Assembly: GCA_035048485.1 (NCBI GenBank)
Contig: CM068582.1
Location: 34,275,596 to 34,339,595, forward strand
DNA: 64,000 nt
DNA from: Pteria penguin
Lineage: Eukaryota; Mollusca; Bivalvia; Pterioida; Pteriidae
Direction of reading: 5' to 3'
Shown piece after piece: positions 33,601 through 44,832 of the stretch. How positions within the stretch are numbered: position 1 is the first letter of the stretch; each line of letters begins with the position of its first letter. The notes under the pieces are model-generated. The model made no database searches and was not told the origin of the DNA. It was given only the letters and a program-made list of their open reading frames with translations. Made by a program: the position numbers and the translations under genes.

Positions 33601-34890
33601 GAAAGGGACCAGTGATTCGTGGTTTGAGTTTACTGGAACGATAATTTCCTTATCGCGACAAAGAAATCTATTTGGCAAACTTTGTATCAAGGGTATTAAA
33701 GCCATATAAATAGAGAGTTTGTACTTAAATCTTGCATAATTCCATTACGATTAAGGATAATCTTTCAACAAAGAATATTCATGGGACAATCATCTAAAAG
33801 AGTTGATTTTTGTTCAGTGAGTGCACTCGCACTATATAAGAAGAGTACTCACGCTGGTCCCTGACTATGTTTCTGACTAGACCATTATATGTAGAATATA
33901 AAATCGGTAACAATTGATATGAACAGCACATTAATAAGTATCTGTAGAACTGAGTATTACTCTGCATCATGACATACCCATTTCGATGACAGAACAATGT
34001 CAACATCCCATCTTATCCAAATATATAAACAGTTCAAATTATCAACATTATTCAAAACCCAGAGTATAATGCTCTTATTTGCAAAGGTCTAAAAACTTTA
34101 CATTTGAAATTAATTTTTTTAACGTTTGAAAAATGAAATATATTCATTAACTGGCATGATGTATCTCATACACAAATATACTCTTCGCCATTTAAATTTT
34201 TCAAAATAATTTAATATTTGAACAGCATAATCACTATCTGGAATCACGAAGATTGATTTTTCAAAACTAAACTGAATTTTATTTTTGTATATTTTTTATA
34301 AAAATTGTTTGATGATTACAAAGCATGTTAGGATTCAAATAATCACTAAATTTGAAAGGAAATTTTGTGGGAGAGAATATAAACGATAAATATTTTCTTT
34401 TAAAAATGTACGAAACAAATCAGATCTCCGTATCACAGCGACAAGTACTTTGGCACTTTGAAAGATTTTGAAACGCCCCTACTCTACAAGAGAGAAAATT
34501 GATGCTCGGCTCGAAAGGTAATTTTCCTTTGTGGTACATTTGGAATGTCTGAACTCAATTTTACAAACATAGGTACTTAAACCTTAAAATTTATCTTATT
34601 TTGACTGAAACTGTAAAAAGTTTCAGTTTTTGAATTCACTCATACGTTTAATATGGTCCAAATGGTTATTGGAAAAATTATGTCCTCATTTGAGCTATGT
34701 AAATCGCACAGGTACAAAACTATAGGCGATTCACCTCGTTAAAATGCAACAAGAAATATTCTTTTCAACACAGCTTTTCAAAGCACCGCATTGACTATGA
34801 CATGGATGCTAAAAATAGAAAGTCTTAAATAATAAAATGACCCTGATTTGTATTTCATCATGTCTAAGAATAGTATCACAATGAGGAAAA
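30640..34890. other. Convergent intergenic region and likely 3' UTR of the PSKH1-like gene
   Basis: Only AT-rich sequence and an (AAT)n run near 31510. No coding block recognised. Several TTTATT words (AATAAA on minus) occur, for example at 31434, any of which could end the minus-strand PSKH1 transcript. The extent of the 3' UTR cannot be set from sequence. Confidence 0.4.
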
Positions 34891-35244
34891 TCATCCCAGA
34901 GACGCCAAATCCGCTTGTACGTCGGGATCACGATGAAGTTCATCAATTTCATCTGGCATGACCCGGCGATGCTCGGATCGTAGCGATCGTCCTGAACGGT
35001 TTGATTTGTTGGATTTCGTTGACCGAGTAGACTTTGCGGATTTTGTACTGTTTGCACGTGTTGATTGGCGGTGAATAAGGTTCTGACTGATTGTTCTGTG
35101 AAGGTTCTTGTTGCTTGATGTAGCTGCATTTGAAATCAGCCACTGGTGCTTAAGAGCGTCTGCGGATGTCAGTCTGTCTGCAGGATTGACTACCAATAAA
35201 TTGTCTATAAAGTCCTTGGCATGTGCAGACACATCCTTCCAATG
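34891..35244 (-). CDS. PSKH1: PSKH1-like exon 2: end of kinase domain and basic tail
   Basis: Encodes the last kinase helices (AKDFIDNLLVVNPADRLTSA, where Arg323 is the conserved subdomain XI Arg), then ALKHQWL, SSNKNLHRTISQNL and a tail of alternating Ser/Thr with Lys/Arg. It ends in an acidic segment (PDEIDELHRDPDVQAD) that differs from the human end. The 8.5 kb intron separates it from exon 1. Confidence 0.95.
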   Translation of the reverse strand, partial: HWKDVSAHAKDFIDNLLVVNPADRLTSADALKHQWLISNAATSSNKNLHRTISQNLIHRQSTRANSTKSAKSTRSTKSNKSNRSGRSLRSEHRRVMPDEIDELHRDPDVQADLASLG

Positions 35245-38200
35245 CTGAAACAATAGGTAGAATATAAGTAAACGAAGGTAAAGGATTGACAATTCATCAG
35301 CGCTACCAATAGATCTATACACATACATTTATATACTGACAATTTAATAGTAAATTCTGAAAGTCAAGGCAACAGCATAACCACGGTACATATGACCATG
35401 TAGTGAGCCTCAGTGGTACTATTTAACGGTTGAAATGGTTTACTTATCATTTATTAGCGGTTGGTTGGTTGGTTGATTGATTGGTGTTTTACGACGCTTT
35501 CAACAATTTTTCTGTTGTATCGCGACATGGAAGCAAGAGGTAACCAACCTCTTAAACATAGTGGCGCAACCCGAGAATCGAACCCGGATCGTTGGCGCCG
35601 CAAGCCTAGCGCTTAAACACTAGGAAGTCTGCCCCTCATTTATTAGCGGAGAGATATCCATAATCTGTACAACTGAAAAAACATGTAGATGAAAAAGAAT
35701 TTTCAATTTTCATGAATTATATTCATTACACCGTATGACCCTTGAGGGACGATAAGAAAGGCGAGTCTTTTATTATCTCGTAGAGTTCGATGTCAACATA
35801 ATAAACAATGGAAAATAGTCGGAGTCTTCATGTTTAGGATGGTTATCACTACCCAACATTATGTACTGCTTTCTTTTCTGTGTTAACCTTTCTTCTACAG
35901 TTTCTGTTAATAAACAAGGTTCACTGTCTGATATTTATTTTCAGAGATTTGACTTGTATTGCGGATTATTTTCCAGCAAACAGTGGCAGCTGCGTAAGAA
36001 GTCTTCAGAGCCAGGCAGCAAGTTGTTGCCACCGTACATTTACCTCAGTCTCGGTTTCTCAAGTCTACAACTGATGATAATCGTAATGCTTCCCTAACTA
36101 CTAACACTCGCCACTGCAGACATTCAACGTTTGATTCATTCATGCCCTGACAGATGCGCGGAAACATAAGCACGTGAGAGAGGATCTCCTTCGCCTTATT
36201 GTTACAGCAGCCAATAGCTTGTCCTGATTGTATTGCATGGCTTGTAGCGTCTGGATAGGATTAACGGCTGTTGCAGAGAAACCCTTAGATACCACTATCT
36301 TTCAAATCTATTCTTTACTTCGACTCTTAGTAAAATGATGCGTCTTGTTTTTTCTTGTGTTTAATCTCCTCGCATTTACTTTGTTCTAGAACTCTATTTC
36401 GTCATAGCGCTTTTTCAGTTACATCATTCTTATCACATATGTATTTCTCATTGTCTCTTTCGATTATACGAGTGGGTATATATACCATAAGATGGAGTAG
36501 GTATTTCGTTATTCGTACTTTTTATAATATAATTTGCCACATATTTATCGAATTTTCTATAGACTAATGTCCTGCTACTGAGTTTTTATTTATTAAACCG
36601 TCTTCCGTTGCCTTTGTGTATATATTGGGCTTAAAGACTATCAATTACTATAAATATTCATTGAAATATATAAAGGTTTGTACAATTTAGAGTTTTAAAT
36701 GGAAAATAAGAATAACAGGCAGTAGGTTAGTTTTTAATATGGTGACTGAATTATTAATATATTGTCGTTGGTGTTTCTGGTCCGTCTTTGTTTTCACTTA
36801 TGCTGAATGTGTAACCCCGTAAACCTAGCAAATGCATAGAAGGTGAACGTAACGCATGTGACCTTGACATGGTTTTATTAGCATCGTCGCCTCTCAGAAG
36901 TCGGCACACAGAGCCAATGTATTGTGAGAAAAACATACAAATGTTTTGTGTCGTCAGTTGAGTTAAAAGTTTTCGTTTGCGTAAATTTTCATTTCAAAAT
37001 AAACTACAAATATAAATTGTAACTTTCCGTCAACGATTTTACGCAAATATATGTTTCGTTATACGTGCAATTCTGATCTCCTTGACAACATGATCTTGGA
37101 TTCCCCAATATGTCTCTTGGGTTCTATAGTCTCTACCCACGGCATTAAATTTTTGTCTCTTCACGCTGCTAGTATTGTTCTATGTCTTGGAAAATATGTC
37201 GATATTTCATTATTGTTGGGTGTCTCTTACGTATATTATCTTGATTTTAGTGCCTTCATACATTTGTATTTTTTATGATGTTTTACAATCTTATTTATTT
37301 ATTTATATATCAGAAAAATATACTTTCAAACTTTACGGAATTGTGCATGTTTCTTTAATACTAATCGATATCATACAACTTTTGGAAAATGCACCTTAAA
37401 TCTTGTCGATCATTGACCATTTTTATACTAAATTCTAGCCCCCTCCCCCTTTACTTTTGAAATGCATTCTGCAGCCCTGTATGCCACTTACTTTAATATA
37501 ATCTAGCTTTCAGCAGTATTACATACACATCTTGAAAAATTATTTTTGTCTTAACTAGTATTACATATGCCTTTAGAATCATAATCTGGCATTTACTTAT
37601 AATTTTACGTCTCTTGGATGATATAACATGGCCTTTACCAGAATTACCATTGTAACCTCCACGTACAATTGCCTTTAATTTCTGTTGAAAAATCCCATCT
37701 CTCATACTTTTGACGACTTAAATAACATTACAAAAGGGTTTGGCGAGAAATCCCTTGAATAATCCTCGCGAAGAAACTCTTTTATGTTTGGTCACAAATT
37801 ATTCGAAAAGCAGTTTACTAATTTGATACATTCGGTTTATCCCTCAGAAAATCATTTGGATGTATCGTGTAGCTACCTCATTTCTTTCTTCGCGCTGTGT
37901 GATTCAAAGTGACATAAGATGTTAATTCCTATCCCCCGCATAGTAAAATGCGTACATTCTGAACCCCCAGCGCGGTATTAACAATGTAGATGTAAACTAG
38001 TTTTATTCGTACTGTCATATCCAGACCCACCGAGAGCAATTTCATACGGGAAACAAACCTCAAAAATGTTGTCACAGCTAAATATTCAAAAGTTTTTATG
38101 AGACATCAATACTGTTCCCCCCTTCAGCCATCTTTCAACTCCATTAAGTTATTTTTGTTTTACAAGTGTTCAATCTATGGAGTATTTTTTTTTTGTTTGA

Positions 38201-41200
38201 TCCATATCCGTTTATAAATTGTCATATATGATTGAAATACAATCTGGACACAACTCATAGCAATTTTGAAAAGAGATCTTGAGTCTAAATCACGGCAAAC
38301 TTAATGTGAAACTGGGTCAAGATCGACTCATAAATATCAGAGATAGGTCACAGGAACCGATATTAATTTTACCATAGTGACCTTGAAAAAGACCAATGAC
38401 CTTTGGTATCATTCATATGAAGCTAGGTCAAGACTCAGTCATAAAAGGAACAAATACAGTCCGGATATGGACTGTTATGTTATCATTGCGGTCTTGAAAT
38501 CGAACAAATGCTTTCGGGTCAAGGTCATGAAACATCTCTAAGTTAAGAACATTTATGTAAAGTTAAGGTGCATTGATAAGTAATATGTGTAACCATGAAA
38601 TACATTTATGTAAAGTTTAAGATTTATTGATAAATATAGAACATAGAGGCCTGGTAAATAAGTGAAACAGACCTACAAACCCAAAGACAAAAAGATCAAT
38701 TACTCCAGGGTGTCTGTCTGATGAGGGACCTTTATACCATAATAAATGGTGTACAGGAAGCTCGAAAAAGTATTGCTCATCTGTTCTTATAAACTTTATA
38801 GTTTGGACTATATGATGGGCTAATGCTCTCCAATAAAACAGCGTGGCAGCGTGAAGATGTTTATATGTATGGTTTATTACATTATTTAGGTGGTACATTT
38901 TCAAAATTTTAATTATTAAATTCCTAAGTGAAGTTTGCATTGCATTCAAAATTTCGTTTCCGCATTATTGGTAGGAAATCATCAACTAACAAGAAAGATC
39001 GATAAAATCTACAAATTTACTCAGATATGAAAAACAAACTCGGTTCTTTAACAGTTATATAAAAATTGACAATGTACAATTTAATTAAAAATTTAATAAA
39101 AGTATGAAAATCTAATTTAAATATCAAGATCCATGTTAAGATAATTCTTAAGGAAATATTTATTCTGACAATATTTACAAAACCAAAAAAGGTTGACGAA
39201 CCCTACGTTTTTCAAGAGGACCCCCTGTTCTTCATCGATTTCAACTAAATATAAAATTGCAGGAGAGATAAAAAACGGTCAAAAGTATGTAAACATTGAC
39301 AATCGGATTCTCTTACAAAAAACATGGTAATACGACCTGATGTGTACTTATCTAACAATAAAGTTTCTTTTAATAGAAATAATTGCATCGATACAACCGC
39401 AAAGTTTCACTGTTGTCAACACCCGCTTATCAATGTGCTTGGCAACATTTCCCTCCACAGTTGGGATGGGCAACTAGGGAAATACCTCTTGACTTATTAT
39501 GGAAATGTCAACCATACCATGAAAATCAAATATTATGTCCACATCTCAAAAGGACCGCAGCTTATTGTACTATGTCTCGTTGTTTGAACAAATCCAAACA
39601 AACATGAAACAAACTTTTAAAGGGACTAGTTTGTAAAGTATTAAGGGTACAAGCAATTGATATATTTCGCATTAAGATGTCTAGAAATAAAACAAGTAAC
39701 AGAATATGAATGCTATTATCGGGAAAAGGATACGGACGCTTTAATTTAAAGAAAATGAGGCAACGTAAGGGATATATAATGTCTGCATAAAAAGCTATTT
39801 TTAATCATTATGCAAAACAGTGTTATATTTCTCCACACTTCCAATTTGCTAGAAGCAATATGATATCATAGATGTAGGGATTGGAACAGATAGCCACTTT
39901 TTTCATAATGATATCCAAGCAAAAACCTTTTGGGGTGTTTAGAAGAATTACCTCTTATATATGGACTAAAAATTGCCCCTCGCCCTTTTGATTTGCTTCC
40001 TTTGCTATTGGAAGTTGCTACAGAGTGTAAAAGGGATATGGAGAACTAACCTGGCTAGGTAGCTACGAACCTTCCTCAGAAGATTCGTGTTTATGCTTTG
40101 CTGATCCATGGTCACGACAGATAACTTTGGCAGCACGTTTTGAAATTCGTCCTTGTCAAGGATTTACACATGGAGACCTCTGTCCATGGCGAGGATGCTC
40201 ATGTAGCAGTTTACAATATAAACTCGGCAGTGAGAGTGCCACCATTTATTAACTGTATATTTGTGTCATATCATAAGCGGATCTAGAAATTTTTGAAAGG
40301 GGGGGGGGTGGCTGTCTCCCATGACAAATGCTTTGCAGTATCAGTCTGGAAAGGGGGTGTTGCAGCCCTAAAATTTGTCGAAAATGACCCTTTTTGGTAA
40401 CATTTTCCGACCAAAATGGGGTTGACCCCCGCTTTCCTCTAAATCCGAAAATGCATGTGCACACGGATAGAAGACTATAATACACAAATACACTTATGTA
40501 AATAAAGGCGCCTGTAACACATATAACGTTTCAAGACAAAAACTGATCGAGTGAATCGCTGATTGATTTGAATGGCTTGTCGATAAGGCATTTTCCTAAT
40601 TCATTCCATTAAGTTTCATGAATAAAATCTAAACCAATGACGGAAAAGAGGAAAATCTAAAGTGGTGCGACAGTTAATCTACATTTATAAGGGAAATAAG
40701 TTACAATAAATATTATCAATAAAATTGAAGTAATCTAACAACAATATCCTTGGTGATTTCGAACATGTCAATATTGGAGATTGAATTAATGTAACAATTT
40801 CTCTTTACAAAACACGTAACATCAAAGGATTCGCGATTGAGTAATGTTGATAGAAGTAAGTCGGTAAGCTTTTGAATGACAGGGTTTATTGAGGTCTATG
40901 TATATCTCAGGTGTTACAAGGGAGCAAGGGCACGGAGTCATAAAACATGCAGATTGTTGCACATATGATCAATATTGATTTAAACATTACTCTAATTTCG
41001 TCCCTGATTATAGATACCGGTAGAACATGCATGGGAAAGACGCACAAAAGCTAATATTCCCCATAGGAACGTGGGAAATAATACTTTATCGGAGGATCAA
41101 ATGGCAAATTTTGTCCATTAAGATGGTAAAATATTAAATACAAGTAATTTTCAGTAAATTTATGGTTTAAAACAGGATGGAATGACATATCACACCTGCT

Positions 41201-44200
41201 GAATCCGCCTTTATTTTCATTATACAAATTAATTTAAGCATACGTTCTGGATGAATGTATCGAATTGGAAAAAAGGAAAATACATTTAACAACGAGAGTA
41301 CGGCTTAAGATACATCATTGTTGTTTTCGTATTTTAAAGTATTAAAACAGATTGGTATCTCTCTACCACTTGGGTCGCTTGCCTGTTGATTTGACAGAAT
41401 AGGTGTTAAATTGATAACACATCCGTTTTGAAACCTATTAGCGTACTAGTTTTTACTTGTTTTGAAGCCTAGTAGCTTACTAGATTTCGATGTTTTGCAA
41501 GAAAAAATGTTTACAAGAATCAAGGGCATGCATGCGTTTCCGTGCACCAATGACTCCCAGAAAAGAAGAAACATTTATTATTTGTGTTGTTATTTTGCAT
41601 ATGTTGGGATGTATTCAGGGCACTCGTGGTGGAGTACCACCGGCTCAAGGCAGATAAGGCTGGAGTGTATACCGAAGCCGCTGTGCCAGTTGTTGTCCCA
41701 GATCCACGGCTCCCTGACTCACTCCTCTATACGTTGGCTTATTCACACAGTAAAGAAGATCTATATCTAGCGGTTAGGAGCACCAATTTTCTGTTTTTGA
41801 AATGATAATGAAGTTTGAGTACACACCGCAGGATTTACCGCACTCCTACCGGAAGTAGTCTATCCAACTTTGAAACAGAAGATGTAAATGAATGAAAACG
41901 AAATTTTAGAAATCTATCCTTTGACTATGTGTTGTGGAAGAAGTATTAGCATGTGACTATGGTATTTTACTTGTTATCATTCTGATTAAATCCTGTTTTT
42001 CCCGAAAACATAGTCCTTATGCGTACATCTTGAAAAAAGATTCCATGCCATGGCACACAAAAACTAAATCTATCAATTTGTGCGCGTGTTTTATTATCAT
42101 CATCATCATCATTATTATTATTTAATTCGACGACACTTAGTCATATATACGTCTCTGTCAATAATAAGGTGCATGGTAATCATATGTGGAAATTTTACCA
42201 GACTTCTAAACAAAAGATACATTTTAGATCGACATTCTGGAAGTCACGTATAAGGCCGAGACACGGTATTTACATCAGAATTAAGCGCACGTTATTAGAT
42301 AACATATATTCATCTTGTTTCGTTGGTCTGTTTATATTGGGGTTTACTTTTTGTTTAACATCGTTTTCAATGAAAATGTAATTATTTCGCAACATCCGTA
42401 ATTCCAATTCTCATTGGTAATTACTAATTATACGACCACACCCGGAATGGGATGGTTTCCATCACATCATACCATATACTTCTATTTAGCGCGTTCCTCT
42501 CGAGTTTGTCTACTGTAAATTTACTTGTGAAACATTTGTATTTGTTCAACATCAACTCGAATTCTTAGTAAACGATGACTGAATGTTGGAATAAATAACA
42601 ATTCACTAAAATTTCACAAGATAATTTCAAATATTTCGGTAATATTGTCACAAAGTTATACCGAACGTCACATTGTCATTAGGATTGTCGCGATTCGGAC
42701 GGATGTGACTCGTTTTCGAGTTGATTACACTTTAGATTTCATGTGATGTTTTAGTCTTGAATTTTATGAAGATCAAGCGTGTATGTTATTTAATTTGATA
42801 ACTTCACATATATGCGGAGATGATCAGTTTTAAGTGTCGGTTTATCCGGAGTATAAGGAAACCCCCACCGACCTTCAGCAGGTATGCTGGCACACGTTAT
42901 CATTTGTACCTCCCGCTGTATTTAGACAAAATCATTTATTCTGTCAGTGGTGCATTTAGAGGAGGCCGCCTCCTTTTTTGACCCAATATTCATCAAAGTA
43001 TCATCCATCTCCGGACTAGGGTCCATTCATCGCCTACAACAATACCGTTTTTTTTTTGTCTTGCTTTACGGTTTCCTGATACGTGCCATCTCCTTTCCCA
43101 AACCATGCGCCCTGAATAGTTTTATATAATATTTACAGATCAATTAAAGTTTCTCTTTTCATAATACTAAATTTAAAGGAGTAACGTGAAAAATCCAAGA
43201 CATTTTGCTCCCCCCCCTCCCTTCAAAAAAGGCAATTAAGACAAGAAGTCGAGTGTAACCAAGATAACAAAATTCATTAGAGACGCAATTGATTTCAATC
43301 GATTTTTCCCTTTATTTCGAACATATTTTATTTTTCAATTAATCTTTATAGCAAAATGAAAATATTTCAGAAAGACAATAGCACTGCACTAAAATGTAAA
43401 CATCTTGACAATGATACACAATTTTGATAGGCCACCGAGATGAGTTTTATCAGTATTGTCAGAGACATATATACCCAAGTATGTCTCTGGTACCGTCATA
43501 CGAAATATACTTAATATGAAATATCATACTTAAAGAATATGTAACTGAAATATTTATAGCAATCGTAAAAGATACTTCAGTTAAACCTTTAATTGTAAAA
43601 TTCCATAGGACAATACAGACCTTTTCAACATGTAACAATGATGACAATTAAACAAAATAATATGATATAATTTGAATGATGTAGGATTAATTGAAAGCTC
43701 AGAATAATACCCACCTCTCCAGCATAACTGTATTTGGCCTTGAGGATGAGTCTGTACAGCCGAGTCTTATTTTCATCATCAAATGGCATTGTCCCACTAA
43801 GGAGAATGTATGTGATGACGCCCACTGCCCACATGTCTACTTGGCACGTGTAGGGCTTTCGGGCGATTATTTCGGGCGCTATGTATTCAGGAGTACCACA
43901 AGTAGTTCGCATAAAATTTTCTGGTCCTTTTTTCGTAGCACTGAGACCAAAATCGGTTATCATAATTTTAGAATCATGTCCTGGATGATAATATAAAAGA
44001 TTTTCTGGTTTTAAATCCCTGTGTGTTATACCTAAACCATGGAGGTATTTGACGCCATCTAAAACCATGTTCAATACCCGCGTGGCGTCACGTTCAGTGA
44101 ATGAACCCTTTGCAATAATCCTATCAAATAATTCCCCACCTGTTGCAAGTTCCATAACCATGTACACTTTATCTTTTGTTTCGAAAACTTCTATGAGCTG

Positions 44201-44611
44201 AATAATGAAGGAGTGTTTCACTCGCCGGAGAACTGCTACCTCCGACTCGAAAACTTCTTTCCCTTGCACTCTGTCTATCATTTTTATGGCATAGGGCTGT
44301 TTGGAGACTCTATGTTCAACACGGACGACCTTGCTGAAATTGCCTCTTCCTATTAACGCTTTTATGTCATATTTTGCTGTAACACGGGGGTCAAACTTAT
44401 CTCTATATTTCTTCACCTTTCGATTCGATCTCTGTCCCTCCGCTGGGGGCCCAGCATTCTTTGGATCCTTCGTTGGATCCCGTGGGCCCCGATTCTGTGA
44501 ATGTGGATTCTGTCGATTATATTCTCTATTTCTTTCATTGTTGAAAACTTCTACCACTGCTTGATTTCCCGAAGGCCCCTCGGGCACCAATTTACTACTC
44601 ATACAACCCAT
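34891..44611 (-). CDS. PSKH1: Serine/threonine-protein kinase H1 homolog (PSKH1-like), complete, two exons
   Basis: Exon 1 is 44611-43715 (299 codons) and exon 2 is 35244-34891 (117 codons plus stop), joined in phase 0 through GAG|GTGGGT and TTTCAG|CATTGG, giving 416 aa (human PSKH1 is 424). N-terminus MGC allows Gly2 myristoylation and Cys3 palmitoylation, as in human PSKH1. Kinase domain from about residue 81: glycine loop GRGNFSKV 88-95, catalytic Lys110 in YAIK, probable helix-C Glu124, HRDLKPEN 197-204 with Asp199, DFG 220-222, APE 245-247, substrate-binding CaMK-type C-lobe. FDPRVTAKYDIKALIGRG and MVMELATGGELFDRIIAKGS match the vertebrate protein almost exactly. The tail has NLHRTISQNL plus Ser/Thr-Lys/Arg repeats, also family features. 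PSKH1 acts at Golgi and nuclear speckles. All key catalytic residues are present. The N-terminal 30-60 linker is the diverged part. Confidence 0.97.
35461..35635 (-). mobile_element. tRNA-derived SINE (family A), young copy
   Basis: Read on plus: GGTTGGTTGGTTGATTGATT tail, GACGCTTTCAACAATTTTTC body, then the complement of B-box GGTTCGATTC and of the A-box. Perfect 14 bp target-site duplications tcatttattagcgg at 35447-35460 and 35636-35649. It lies in the PSKH1 intron, same strand as the gene. Confidence 0.93.
35650..39382 (-). other. PSKH1-like intron, no gene recognised
   Basis: AT-rich intron. A stretch at 38270-38570 has repeated TGACCTTG/GGTCAAG words like the interior of the hairpin-headed repeats at 47188 and 63466. 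The open frame near 35861-36097 (KQWQLRKKSSEPGSK) is not matched to any family. Confidence 0.4.
39383..39607 (+). other. Unrecognised coding-like fragment, antisense in the PSKH1-like intron
   Basis: A 74-codon plus-strand frame containing CAWQHFPPQLGWATREIPLD and LLWKCQPYHENQILCPHL, with Trp, Cys, His and Pro content unlike random AT-rich frames. No family recognised. It is followed within 350 bp by two more such fragments, which suggests one decayed protein-coding unit. Confidence 0.3.
39912..40252 (+). other. Unrecognised coding-like fragments in two frames (decayed gene?)
   Basis: Frame one (39912-40049) ends ..LKIAPRPFDLLPLLLEVATE.. then CKRDMEN-stop. Immediately afterwards, in another frame, comes TWLGSYEPSSEDSCLCFADP.. 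and RFEIRPCQGFTHGDLCPW.., ending ATIY-stop at 40252. The junction at 40049 looks like a frameshift in a once continuous frame. Several Cys/His residues suggest a small metal-binding segment, but no known motif fits well. Confidence 0.3.
40277..40448. mobile_element. Diverged MITE of the GCGGATCTAGA-type
   Basis: Left end GCGGATCTAGAAATTTTTG with a G run and right end CCTCTAAATCCG are inverted partners. Same family style as 29383-29578. Confidence 0.5.
41621..41804 (+). other. Unrecognised coding-like segment with a plausible 3' splice site
   Basis: After TGGGATGTATTCAG the plus strand reads ALVVEYHRLKADKAGVYTEA, then AVPVVVPDPRLPDSLLYTLA, then YSHSKEDLYLA, with a possible donor GTTAGG after GCG at about 41773 or a stop at 41803-41805. 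Codon content looks protein-like and GC-richer than its surroundings. I recognise no family. It is antisense in the PSKH1-like intron, 1.4 kb after the fragments at 39.4-40.3 kb. Confidence 0.3.
43715..44611 (-). CDS. PSKH1: PSKH1-like exon 1: acylation signal and most of the kinase domain
   Basis: Holds the start codon, the N-terminal linker and all catalytic motifs up to the C-lobe KYSYAGE. The exon boundary falls between Glu299 and the HWKDVSAHAKDFID block, where the human protein reads GE-PWPSVSNLAKDFID. Reading through the donor gives a stop after a short hydrophobic tail and is not the product. Confidence 0.95.
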
Positions 44612-44832
44612 TAGAAATCGAAAATAAAAGTTTTTAAGTTCGTCATCCCCTCTCGTAACTCTGAGGGGATCATTTGAGTAGAGTGCAAGAGAATCACAAG
44701 TAACGTTACGTTATACGAATCCACAATGTATCCATTTTGTCCACCATATTTTTCACAGACATACGATTTACTCTCCTGAAAATGTGAGGTCACAACAAGA
44801 AATAGTTCCAATGGGAGAATCACGTGTGCCAA
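44611..44832 (-). other. 73-codon upstream open frame ending on the PSKH1-like start codon
   Basis: The frame begins MAHVILPLEL and stops at TAA sharing its last A with the kinase ATG (TAATG). If the region is transcribed as 5' UTR, this is a termination-reinitiation layout. Composition is not clearly protein-like, so I treat it as a possible regulatory uORF only. Confidence 0.25.
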
